Assembly (NCBI GenBank): GCA_963575745.1
Contig: CAUYUJ010003998.1
Span: forward strand, 1-20,000
Source of the DNA: Prorocentrum cordatum
Taxonomy: Eukaryota; Sar; Dinophyceae; Prorocentrales; Prorocentraceae
Reading direction: 5' to 3'
Length of the DNA: 20,000 bases
Of the stretch, positions 8,213 through 17,114 are shown piece after piece. Every line of letters begins with the position of its first letter. The first letter of the stretch is position 1. A program made the translations under genes and the position numbers. A model generated the notes under the pieces. It was not told where the DNA came from and did no database searches. It was given only the letters and a program-made list of their open reading frames with translations.

Positions 8213-10618
8213 TTTCCCGCGAGCACAGCGTGGGCGAGCACCTCGCGTCCACCTGCGACAGACCTGGTTAGATCTCCGCACCGCCTGAGGCGGCGGAGGA
8301 AGATTTGTGCCTCCACGCCGCTTCCAGCGGCAGAGGCCCTGGCAGCAATCCCAATCGACTCCAGAAAATCCAATTCCTGGGTTCTTGACAGCGCGACCAC
8401 CTCTCCAGGCAGTCTCTCATTCTTATACGGATGCTTACCTGCCAGCAAACGATTTCGTCGAGTCTTGGCGTTGTGGTCCTTCGGGTACTTAGGACATCCT
8501 GTAAGTAGCCCACAAGCCCTGGCGCTCAAAAAGGCGCCGCACTCTCGACAGAAGGTATAGTGGCCTATTCGAGACAGCTTGTGTCGCCTTGGCCCCTGCA
8601 AAGGAGCCCCGTCGACACGCGCTATTTTCTTCCACTTACCGTGGGAGGAGAAACCCTTTCTGCAAAACTTACGAGACAACACCAGCTTGGCCTTATAGCT
8701 GTGGGCCCGTCTAGCACAACAAGCACACCTCCAAGACCCCCTATCCCACTCCAGGACGTGCCGAGACTCTGGAGGAGGCAGCACCGAACGGCGCGGCCGA
8801 GGGCCAGGGGGCTGGGGGGCAATCTGGAGACGGCCTGTGGTGTCATCAAACGTGCCTATCTTACAGGTCATGTCACCGACGAGCCCGAGAACAGCACAAA
8901 CCTCCTTAAACCTAGACACCCACGTGTCTCGAGTATGAGGCGGGATGGCGTCTAGCTTGGCGCCCTCCTTCGCTTGAAGGTCGGCGCATTGATTCCCTAG
9001 GTAGTTGCACAGCTCGAGTCCCTCGAGCTGCTGGGCCTGAGCCTTTTTGGAATGCGCTTTGACCTTGACGACGACGAGGTCCCCCTCCCCCGAGAACGAA
9101 TCCTCAATCGCATTCCAAATCATGTGCCATAAATCGGCATGCGGTCGCCTGGCTTGGCGGCACCAAACTGGGCCTCGCCTGAAGCCCCGAACGACTGTGG
9201 AATTATCGATCCCTACCTGCAGAGGGGCTGTGCCGTGGCGAAGAACATTCAAGAAACCATACAATTCAGCTCTAAGCACACTTTGTGCCTGCCTTACTCC
9301 TGGCACCGTGCCATGCATCGCTTTGCGTACATTACCGTACTGGTCAACAAAGCAGAGGCCCCAACCGAACGTTTTCAACCCAGAGACCCCGACCCCCGAC
9401 CCATCCGAATAGGCCAGGCCCGAGAGAAGGGGATCGTCCCCGTACTCGGGGTCCAGGGTCTCAATGCTGGGCGTGACGTCCTGGAAGGGGTCCCCCAGTG
9501 GGTGAGGCGCGAGAGCCCTGGAGAAGAGACGGGAGGAGGAGCACGAGGAGGAGGCACGGTGGATTATATCAGGATAAGATTCACCTGCAGCCTGGCGCTG
9601 CCCCTGAAAAGCTGGACACCTACAAAATCTATGGTGTTGATTTCCGATGGCGTGCCCGCACTGTTGACACCTTCGATCTTCCGAGTGGCCTGCTCTCCAC
9701 ACTTTATCTTGCGTCCAAAAATCGTTGCGCAGGAAAGCTAGCATAGCCGACTGCTTCTGACCCTTTTTCTTTTTTGTCCTGACTGCTGCGCGACAAGGCT
9801 CGAGGAAGGGCTTCCGAAAGGGCATGCCTCGCTGCGTTGCCCAGTCGGTGAGCTCTTGATCCTCTAAACGAAGGTAAATATACTTGCGCAGCGTGCTGGG
9901 CGCCGATCGGCGCATGTCAAACATTTCACCAGTGTGAATGCGGATGGTGTGTCAGCTAGGCCAGGACCAGCCCAGCCTCTGCAGCGTAAGATTACAAGCA
10001 GAAGCTGGCCCTCGAACTTGGCTCCAGGGGCGATCTAGCGTCCGACTCCGTCTGGCCGCTTCGCGTGACATTTCCCTGCGCCAGGCCCTGGCCATGTCTA
10101 CCTGATGCACTCCATTCCAGGCCTGCGTGGTCCACATGCATAGCGGCCTCTGCGATCCCTCGACCACAGGATGAACTTGATACGTCCAGAGTCGGAGGAC
10201 TCTGTCTCGACCAATCGCACTACCGCCCAGGCTGCCCGAAACCATGACACGCATTCTGTTCAGAGAAACAGGCGAAACTCCTAAACAGCTCGACCCGTAG
10301 GTCACGGACGGGATCACCCCTTGGCGGACAACCCTGGCGAGGCGGGCCCCTTGCTTCGAGAGGGCTTTTAATTTTGACTTGCGCTGGCGTGCATATTTAA
10401 ATCGCTTCTGCATTTTCTTCCTTTTGCGAACAACGGCGCCTCCAGCGCTATCCACTCCCAGCTGTGAGCTGGTGTCGGTGATGGCAAGACCCAGGTCTTT
10501 GGCCCAAGCAGCGCAGCGATTCCGAGCCGAGGCCGCGGCGACGAGGATGTACCCTTTGCCGCGGGCACCACGGGAGACAGGGATGCGCCAGGTACCTTCA
10601 ATCTCACGGATATAGAAG
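8213..10618 (-). pseudogene. LINE-type retrotransposon 3' half: RT C-terminus, zinc knuckle, RNase H
   Basis: One minus frame runs from the GGA tract at 10618 to the GGA tract at 8212, broken once by an in-frame TGA at 9952-9954. Before the stop lies a post-RT region with RQGVIPSVTYGSSCLGVS, as in LINE polymerases. After it, counting from the Met at 9924, come a zinc knuckle (C86, C89, H97/98, C101/C103), then an RNase H domain at about 170-322 with all four catalytic acids (D174 in YSDGSG, E220 in LRAEL, D240 in GIDNS, D315 in GNQCADLQA) and VKAH His291. A Cys-rich tail follows (C400, C402, C403, C421, C459, C462, C471, C477), probably zinc-binding. The RT palm and any endonuclease are absent. 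No natural stop remains, because the frame runs into repeat. Confidence 0.88.
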
Positions 10619-11629
10619 GTGAGGAGGAGGAGGAGGAGGAGGAGGAGGAGGACGACGAAGACGGACGACGTGGGAGGAGGAGGAGGAGGAGGAGGTCTAG
10701 GAGGACGAGGAAGTAGGAGGGAGAGGTGGAGGAGCAGGAGGAGGAGGAGGAGGAGGAGGAGGTGAAGGGGGGGAGGAGCAGGGGAGAAGGGGGGGGTGAG
10801 GGGGAGGGGGGGAGGGGGGGGGGGGAGTGGGAGGGCGGAGGGGGGAGGGGGAGGGGGGGGAGGAGGGGAGGGGGGAGGGGGGAGGGGCGAGGGGGGAGGG
10901 GGGGGGAGGAGGGGAGGGGAATTATGGAAGGGGGAGGGGAGGGGGGGGGGGAGGCGCGGAGGGTGCAGGGGGGGGGAGGAGGAGGGGTGAGGAGGAGGGA
11001 GGAGGAGGTGGAGGAGGAGGGCGGTGGAGGAGGAGGAGGAGGAGGAGGAGGAGGAAGGAGGAGGAGGAGGTGGAAGGAGGGGGAGGAGGAGGAGGAGGAG
11101 GAGGGGAGGAGGCAGGAGAGAGGAAGAGGAGGGGGAGGAGGAAGAGGAGGAGGGGGGGAGGGAGGAGGAGGGAGGAGGAGGAGGAGGATGGTGGATGAGG
11201 AGGAGGAGGAGGAGGTTCGGAGGAGGGAGGAGGAGGAGGAGGAAGGAGGAGAGGAGGAGGAGGAGGAGGAGAGGAGGAGGAGCAGCAGCAGGAGAGGCTC
11301 AGGGCGGAAGGGAGACAGAGGGAGGAGGAGGAGGAGGGGAGGAGGAGGGCAGAAGAGGAGGAGGAGGAGGAGGAGGAGGAGGAGGAGGAGGGAGGAGGGG
11401 AGGGGAGGGGGAAGGGGCAGGACGGGGGAGGCAAGAAGAGGAGGAGGAGGAGGAGGAGGAGGAGGAGGAGGAGGAGAGGAGGGGAGGGACGGGGGAGGAG
11501 GAGGAGGGAGGAGGAGGTGGAGGAGGAGGGAGGCGGAGGAGGAGGAGGAGGAGGAGGAGGGAGGAGGGGAGGAGGGGGGAGGAGGAGGAGGCGAGGGGAG
11601 GAGGAGGAGGAGGAGGAGGAGGAGGAGGA
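10619..11629 (+). repeat. About 1-kb GGA/GA polypurine tract
   Basis: Roughly 1010 bp almost free of pyrimidines on the plus strand, made of GGA triplets, long G-runs (10 or more near 10810-10860 and 10940) and few interruptions such as GACGACG near the left end. It abuts the broken RT end of the LINE. The apparent 353-codon frame across it (Gly/Arg/Glu) and its Pro/Ser counterpart on the other strand are low-complexity artefacts. Confidence 0.92.
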
Positions 11630-12015
11630 TTCGACCTCCTTGTCAGGGAACGGGCGCCGTCGCGACCTACGCCTTCTTTGCCAGGCGGAGGCGCCTGAGC
11701 AGACAAGGCCGTCGTTCGGGACCAGCTTCAGGTCGGGTATGTCCTCCTGCAGGCGGATTTTGTCGGGGGCGCGCAAACATGGATTAACGATCCATGGATT
11801 TGGATCGGGGAAGGTGCCCTCCCCAAAATGCGGCCGGCGCCGCTTTCTTCGGCGGCGGAAATCCGGGATTCCCTTTGGAAACGGGACCCGTCGCTAAGCC
11901 ACGCCCCCATTAATCCATGCCTGCGATCGCCTGAGGATTCTGGAAGAAAAAATAACAATAGTCGTAGGTTGAGCGTGTCCCCCGTCAGGCGGATGTTGGA
12001 CGAACCACAAAAATT

Positions 12016-12241
12016 GTCAAACAACCAATATTCAACAGATCCCCCCAAAAAAACAAAAAATCGTCCCTGGCTAGCTCTGATCAGTTTTGCATATTTGTCA
12101 TGTAGAGGGACATGCCCAAGTTAGAAATAGTCAAACGAATATTCAAACATAGTCACAACAAGCACTAGATATCGTGACCACATTATGTGTTAACTATTAT
12201 TGGATACTCCTCCTGTAGAGGGACATACCCGACGTACGATC
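12016..12241 (+). repeat. Degenerate tandem duplication of about 113 bp
   Basis: GTCAAACAACCAATATTCAA at 12016 recurs as GTCAAACGAATATTCAAA at 12130 (114 bp apart). TGTAGAGGGACATGCCC at 12101-12117 recurs as TGTAGAGGGACATACCC at 12214-12230 (113 bp apart). The equal offset of two separate words implies one duplicated unit whose middle has diverged. Confidence 0.5.
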
Positions 12242-12376
12242 AGCCATCGACGACACCTCAGATCATTGCCACGCTGCCGTCTCTTCTTGAGAATGCACGC
12301 ACCTACAAATCTGCGGCGGCGAAGCTGGAGGCCAGTCCGAAGTCTGCGTCGTTAAACACCCGAAGAGCAAGACCTC

Positions 12377-12599
12377 ACCGAACCCCTGGGGATCAGCACC
12401 TACAGTAAGAGCTCGACCATAAGAAACCTTCCACAAGAAACCCAGCCCTGAGACCCCAGGACGTCCATTGATTCGTGGCGTGGGAACGCCACGCCTTCCA
12501 TCGCAAAACCATCCCGAAACCCAGGAAGCCAGGGCACCCTGGCAAGTAGGGTTTTCTCTTGGCATGGGTTTCCACTGTACCGAACCCCTGGGGATCAGC
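12377..12599 (+). repeat. Pair of 21-bp direct repeats
   Basis: The 21-bp word ACCGAACCCCTGGGGATCAG plus C occurs identically at 12377-12397 and 12579-12599, 202 bp apart. It contains the palindrome CCCCTGGGG. The sequence between shows only loose similarity, so this may be a decayed tandem unit or two copies of a small dispersed repeat. Confidence 0.6.
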
Positions 12600-12734
12600 C
12601 CATATCTGACCAGCAGGCACCGTCAAGGAGAAGACGCTGGACGCGAAGGCTGCACCGGTCATCGCGTGCCAAGACCATGGGGAGCACGACGCAATTTGAA
12701 GTGGTTCGCGACGACTCGGGGCAAAATGCCGTAA

Positions 12735-12947
12735 ACGATCACGCACATCCTCTACAATCAGAAGCAGGTCCTCGACGGCTGGGTCGAACAGGAGATCCCC
12801 ATCGAAGGTCCCACCAATGGCGCCTCCAAGGCTACGGCCTTGGTCAGGCCAATTCGCGCCAAGGCACCGTCACGTCTCGGTCTTCCTCAGAGCATCAAGG
12901 ATGACGCGGAGGTGGCCCAAGTACTAGCGTTGGCCCCCGCTGCGTGA
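12735..12947 (+). pseudogene. Coding-like fragment, family unknown
   Basis: After a TAA at 12732-12734, a frame of 70 sense codons runs to a TGA at 12945-12947. Its composition is protein-like: it begins TITHILYNQKQVLDGWVEQE, continues with IPIEGPTNGASKATALVRP and ends in an acidic helical stretch. Just upstream the same frame reads KWFATTRGKMP before the stop, so one nonsense change may separate two parts of a former exon. There is no ATG near the start, and I recognise no domain. It is the only plus-strand coding candidate in the window. Confidence 0.35.
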
Positions 12948-13089
12948 GCCCAGAAACCTTGGGCCACGGGCCCCTCCAGCAACACACGGGCGGCGCGCCC
13001 CGGGCTGGCCCTGCCGCGCAGCGGCACGAGGCCGGCCGGGTCGCCAGGGCGCCGCCCTCCTGACGCCCAGACCGATCAACCAGCGACGA

Positions 13090-13499
13090 TCCTCTTCCTC
13101 CTCCTCCTCCTCCTCCTCCTCCTCCTTTTCCTCCTCCTCCTCCTCCTCCGCTCCTCCCCTCCCCCCCCCTCCTCCTCCTCCTCTCTCTCCTCCTCTCCTC
13201 CTCCCTCCTCCTCCTTCCTCCTCCTCCTCTCCCTTCCTCCTCCTCCTCATCCTCCTCCTCCTCTCCTCCTCCTCCTCCTCTCCTCCTCCTCCTCTCCTCT
13301 CCCTCATCCTCCTCCTCCTCCTCTCCCTCCTCTCCTCTCTCCCTCCTCCTCCTCCTCCTTCCTCCTCCTCCTCCTCATCCTCCTCCCCCCTCTCATCCTC
13401 CCACCCCTCCCTCCTCCTCCTCCTCCCCCCCCCCTCCTCCTCTCCTCCTCCTCCTCTTCCTCCTCCTCCTCCTCCTCCTCCTCCTCCTCCTCCTCCTCC
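13090..13499 (+). repeat. TCC polypyrimidine tract
   Basis: About 410 bp of nearly pure pyrimidine on the plus strand, TCC with CTCTCC interruptions and C-runs. It is the strand-reversed counterpart of the GGA tracts to the left, consistent with the inverted layout of the whole segment. Confidence 0.92.
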
Positions 13500-13935
13500 A
13501 ACTGGAAGCACGTGTGGTCTCTTTTTTATGGACGCTTCGTTGGCCGAGGGTCCATGAAGGGGTCCTCGGCCTCCTCCGTTGGCAACTGACGCCACAGTGT
13601 TCAAGTGTAGACAGTGGGAGCGAGCCCCATGGCAGCCCTCCTAATGGCAGCCGCCGAAGGGTGGAGCCCATGATGGTCCACACCAGCGGGCTGACGCCCA
13701 CGATGGTCCTCGCCAGAAGGGGGAGGGGAGACGAGGCACAGGTCCAACGTTTGGCCACTCGCGGAGCTGAGGCTGGAGTTCCTGGACGAGTCCTTGACTG
13801 AGGTAGTCTGCAAAGGGAAGCTGAAAAAAGGGGAACCCACAGCCGGTGACCTCAGGGGGCAGCTTCCCGGCCCGACGCAAGCTGTGGGAACCTCTGGCCA
13901 GTGACCCCAAGGGAGCCACTTGGGGGCCTAGAATG
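13500..13935. other. Non-coding spacer between two TCC tracts
   Basis: No gene is supported. Short internal repetition is visible: GCCCATGATGGTCC near 13667 and GCCCACGATGGTCC near 13697, 30 bp apart, and related phrases GCCGGTGACCTCAGGGGGC and GGCCAGTGACCCCAAGGG around 13843 and 13894. Confidence 0.45.
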
Positions 13936-13988
13936 CCTCCTCCTCGTCCTCCTCCTCCTCCTCATCTTCCTCCTCCTCCTCCTCCTCC
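13936..13988 (+). repeat. Short TCC tract at the inner end of the right arm
   Basis: Pyrimidine tract of TCC with a few interruptions (CGTCC, CATCTTCC). It sits against the right inverted arm exactly as the GGA tract at 7821 sits against the left arm, so it is part of the shared repeat. Confidence 0.85.
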
Positions 13989-14463
13989 ACAATTACTCAA
14001 TATGAATACTACTCTCCTCCTTCCCCTGATGACGGGTTGGGAGTGTTCGCCCCCCCCCGCGTACAGTTTATTTAAACACAGGATTCCCCGGAGTTGGGTT
14101 TTCGCCTGCATGTTTTTCAAAATGCTGCTCTCGCTGAGGCGCCGGCCTCATTTTCGGGCCCCGCTCGTTCCGAATCGTGCTCCCGCTGCAGCGCTGGCCT
14201 CATTTCCGTGCTTCCGCTCGTTCCGAATCGTGCTCCTGCTGCAGCGTTGGCCTCAGTTCCGCGCTTCCGCTCGTTCCGAATCGTGCTCCCGCTGCAGCGC
14301 TGGCGTCATTTCCCGTACCATGCCACGGCATGCAATGCAATGCTAGGTTGCGTTCCGCTGCGCGATGCCATGCCTTCAGCTGAAGCTGTGATGTGCAGTG
14401 CTTAAGTGCCACGTCGTGCTCTGCCATGCTACGCTTTGATATTCAACGCCATGCTATGCAATG
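13989..14463 (-). repeat. Right arm of the long inverted repeat
   Basis: Reverse complement of the left arm at 7346-7820. It carries the inner TTACTCAATATGAATACTAC, the three 53-bp units on the opposite strand (about 14164-14316), and the outer GCAT-rich block ending at ATGCTATGCAATG (14451-14463). Differences from the left arm are mainly point changes, for example CACTTAAG where the left arm has CATGTGAG, so the two copies have diverged since they were made. Confidence 0.85.
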
Positions 14464-14870
14464 GACAACCCTTCCGATGCTGACACCATAAGCGTCCAAG
14501 CATATAACTCTGGCCAGCAGTCGGGCGATGCACCATTCCCAATCATGCATGTGGTTGGGCATGGGAGGATGTCTCAAGTAAGGCCGACCCGAACATATAG
14601 TATACCAATATTGTAGTATATCGCTTCCCCAGCGGGGCGGCCAGAAAGCACCTGCCACGACACATGTACTATGAGATTTCTCGGTGCGCGCGTCGCCCCT
14701 GGGGGGGCGACGCAAATATAGCGTGCAAATGTTAGGGTGACGCCGAAGACATGCTGCGTCTGGGAAGATTCGCACCGGATGCTCTTGGCAGTGTTCGGCC
14801 TCTGGGGTTCGTTTTCGGGGCTCCCGAAGCGTCCGTCAACTGAACGACTCGGGATGAAACAACAATAAAG
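14464..14870. other. Gene-free flank of the inverted-repeat segment
   Basis: I see no gene, RNA or clear repeat here. Composition is mixed and less GC-rich than the left part of the window, with an AT-rich patch around 14600-14630 (CATATAGTATACCAATATTG). Confidence 0.45.
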
Positions 14871-15017
14871 AACCAGGGGTGGACCTAAACGATGTTTGGG
14901 CGATTTCGTAGGCCGTTTTCGTTTCGACTTCGTTTTGCGTCAAAGGCGGATCGAAGACAAAACGAGGGAAAACGAAAACAAAACGAAAACGAAAAATACC
15001 GTTTAGGTTCAGCCCTG
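14871..15017. mobile_element. Miniature inverted-repeat element, probably hAT-type
   Basis: The ends are inverted copies: CAGGGGTGGACCTAAACG at 14874-14891, and the reverse complement of 15000-15017, CAGGGCTGAACCTAAACG (16 of 18 match). The interior also folds back, with T-rich TTTTCGTTTCG text on the left and A-rich AAACGAAAAC text on the right. CAATAAAG occurs on both sides, at 14863-14870 and directly at 15018-15025, fitting the 8-bp target duplications of hAT elements. CAGGG-type ends are also usual for that superfamily. Three bases (AAC) lie between the left duplication and CAGGGG, a small misfit. The element is about 147 bp and codes for nothing. Confidence 0.6.
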
Positions 15018-15084
15018 CAATAAAGAGCTGCCCTGGGGAAAGGGGCTGGACTGCTGGAGACAGAGGCCGTCCACGGCGACGATG

Positions 15085-15400
15085 CAGCCGAAGCCGAGCG
15101 AACCGACAGCGAAAGTAAAACCGACAGAAACCAGCAGGCCATAGGCAGGCAACAGTCGGACTTGTTTGGAGAGGACACGCGAGAGGACACAAGACCCTTC
15201 CGAGGGCCACGTTGCCACAGAAATAAAGGAGTCATGGGTCGCAAGACACAGGACACGAGGGTACCCTTGATCTGGCAGGGTCGACCTACTAATCCGGGCC
15301 GCCTGTAGGAGGGCGCAGCGACGCAGCAACGACACGACAACCGACCGAATCAAACTGACCGAACGAACCGACTGCGGCGCAGCCGAACCGACCGAAGCGC
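15085..15400 (+). repeat. Degenerate CCGA-rich simple repeat
   Basis: Words of the form GCCGAA, ACCGA and GAACCGAC recur at about 15085-15140 and again densely at 15330-15400, without a fixed period. It looks like a decayed CCGAA-type microsatellite. Apparent frames on the minus strand through it carry no motif. Confidence 0.4.
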
Positions 15401-16330
15401 AGACACCTCTGGAGAGCCCGCATTGGAAAGAAACAGAACATTGGATGTCTGAGACCGTAGATGTATGGGGCCTCACAAATGCGCTCGCGCCTTCCACACC
15501 CAAGGTCCGTGATGGTGACCCGAAACCGAGCAGATGCCAGCGCGTAGGCGAACACTCAAGAGTGTCACCGCTGTGGCGCGCGTGCAACCTCTGGGAAGCC
15601 CGCAAGGAAACTCTGCGCGCCTCTGACTAAGAGGGCAGGCACATCAAGGATGCCACTGCCTGGCCGTTCGTTCGAGGGTGTAGCGGTGTGAGATACGTTT
15701 TCGTAACATGGGGCCCGATGCACGCGCTCCAAGGGGATTGTAAAGACTACAGCCCTGATGAATCCGCCGTCACTGTACCACTCTAGATCGCCGACCTGCA
15801 CCGCGCCGACACGAACAGCCTACAACAGCTTTGCAGAAACGGCAGAACAAGGGCTTGTGCTTCAGCTTCACGTCGTTTTACAGGCAAGGATGTCCAAATA
15901 ACCCTCCATGCGTGTGAAGCGCCATCTCATTCCGCTTCTCCCGATCGCACCTCCCTGTCCCTGAGGATCAAGCTCCAGAAGAGCCAAGAAGCAAAAGCCC
16001 CACCAGTCCTCTGGGCGTGGTTGACTCAAAGGGTCAGCCCTTCCAGAACAGCCAGGCCCGTACTCCCCTTCCTGGGCTCTGGACGGGGCGCGAGGCATTA
16101 GAGCGTCCAAGATGGCCCTGCGTGGCTTTCAGGATGTGTCCGGGCAGCCCGAGATGGCGCCCGAGAGATGGCTTTTGCGGTTGCAGGTGACGGGGCGCCT
16201 CTGCTGTGCTAGACGCCCCCCGCAGAAGGCGCAGAAAGAAGTCAAGGATTAGGAATAGACCGACCATTGGCGGTGCGCAGGGGGGCAGTAGGGGGAGGGG
16301 GAAGGCTTCTCAGGACGAGGCTGTTTCGTA
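15401..16330. other. Gene-free region
   Basis: I see no recognisable coding motif, RNA gene or repeat here. Frames are short and overlapping. Confidence 0.45.
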
Positions 16331-16372
16331 GAAGGCGCTGGCCTTACATCTGCAGACAAGGCCCGCGCCTTC
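16331..16372. repeat. Short hairpin
   Basis: GAAGGCGCTGGCCTT (16331-16345) pairs with AAGGCCCGCGCCTTC (16358-16372) with one mismatch in 15, leaving a 12-base loop containing CTGCAG. G-rich text on the left (GGGGGAGGGGGAAGG) and C-rich text on the right (CTCCCCTTCTACCC) extend the complementarity loosely to about 16285-16425. No U-run follows, and nothing links it to a gene end. Confidence 0.5.
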
Positions 16373-16690
16373 TGAGAAGCAGGGGTGCTTCCAAGTAGCC
16401 TCCTCCCCTTCTACCCCCCCCCTCTGCGCGTGGTCGAGACCTAGACCCGCGATCGCGCCTCAAAGAGGGCGCAAGACACAGCAGAAGTCGGGCCAGACAG
16501 CCTCCCTCGTGGCTCCAGGGGGCCCCCAGGAGCTTGCCATCGCTCGGACGCCCACTCCCCGTGCACTTGCTGCTGCTTCGTGCGTGTTGTTCTTTCGCCC
16601 GATGATCCAGGATGCTCCTCGATGGCCCCCGCCGAGGCTAAAATGCACACGTCCGAGCGATGCCAAGAGTAGGGCGGCAAGATCTATACA

Positions 16691-16830
16691 TATCCACTGC
16701 TCCCTGACCAGGCCCAGCCTGAACGTTGAACCCCAGCAGCGGTGCATACGCCACGCCCTCCTGGCTTGGCCAGAAGGGCGTATACACGGCTCCTGGGTTC
16801 AGGATGGGTCTGGCCAGGGAGCAGTGGATA
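16691..16830. repeat. 140-bp near-palindromic foldback
   Basis: TATCCACTGCTCCCTGACCA at 16691 is mirrored by TGGCCAGGGAGCAGTGGATA ending at 16830. The pairing continues inward through GCCCAGCCTGAAC against GTTCAGGATGGGT, then through the inner part (GGTGCATACGCC against GGGCGTATACAC) after a 7-bp insertion on the left side, ending in a small loop around CTTGGCCAG. This makes one long imperfect hairpin. Flanking ATACA on both sides (16686-16690, 16828-16832) is too short to prove a target duplication. Confidence 0.7.
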
Positions 16831-16844
16831 CATCCTCATGCCCT

Positions 16845-16958
16845 TCCTCCTCCTCCTCTTCTCTTCTTCTTCTTCCTCCTCCTCCTCCTTCTCCTCCTCC
16901 AGCTCCTCTTCCTCCCCCTCCTCCTCCTCCTCCTCCTCCTCCTCCTCCTCCTCCTCCC
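16845..16958 (+). repeat. TCC/TTC microsatellite
   Basis: Pyrimidine-only tract of TCC with TTC interruptions near its left end, starting 14 bp after the long foldback. Leu/Ser-rich frames across it are artefacts. Confidence 0.9.
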
Positions 16959-17114
16959 GAATGTAGCGGTCGCCGCCCTTACCAGCTTAAAACTGCCTCA
17001 ACAAAAACAAAACGCTGCAAGAGGGCTCCAAGAGTGCCTGCAACAGAGCCTCAAGAGGCAAAATCAGTGATTTCCCGTACGTTTTTGAAAGGATGTTAGC
17101 ATTCTCGCTTTTTG

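Larger units (their letters stand above)
11630..13089. other. Non-coding region with degenerate duplications and one coding-like fragment
   Basis: No full gene is seen. GC content falls around 11940-12240, including a run of seven A (CAAAAAAAC) and a GTAGAGGGACAT motif duplicated at about 113 bp. From 12380 the sequence becomes protein-like on the plus strand in short, frame-changing stretches (for example VKEKTLDAKAAPVIACQDHG, about 12620-12680). This suggests a decayed coding sequence ending at 12947. Confidence 0.4.
7346..14463. mobile_element. Segment bracketed by about 480-bp inverted arms; possible foldback element
   Basis: The two arms enclose about 6.2 kb: a GGA tract, a LINE 3' fragment, a 1-kb polypurine tract, non-coding sequence with a short coding-like fragment, and two TCC tracts. 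The outer junctions are sharp on both sides. No transposase or integrase was recognised inside, and no clear target-site duplication borders the arms (left CCGAATATAA, right GACAACCCTT). Either it is a non-autonomous foldback-type transposon carrying captured DNA, or two copies of one repeat that inserted in opposite orientations. I cannot decide from this sequence. Confidence 0.45.

Noticed and set aside
9139-9741. Plus-strand 200-codon frame
   Set aside because: Shadow of the LINE RNase H region.
10726-11787. 353-codon plus-strand frame and 284-codon minus-strand frame
   Set aside because: Both are translations of the GGA tract (Gly/Arg/Glu or Pro/Ser/Leu only); the repeat has no stops in most frames.
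12924-13604. 226-codon minus frame of Gly/Glu/Arg
   Set aside because: Translation of the TCC tract.
14836-15605. Overlapping minus frames of 124-198 codons
   Set aside because: They cross the miniature element and CCGA-rich repeats and carry no recognisable domain.
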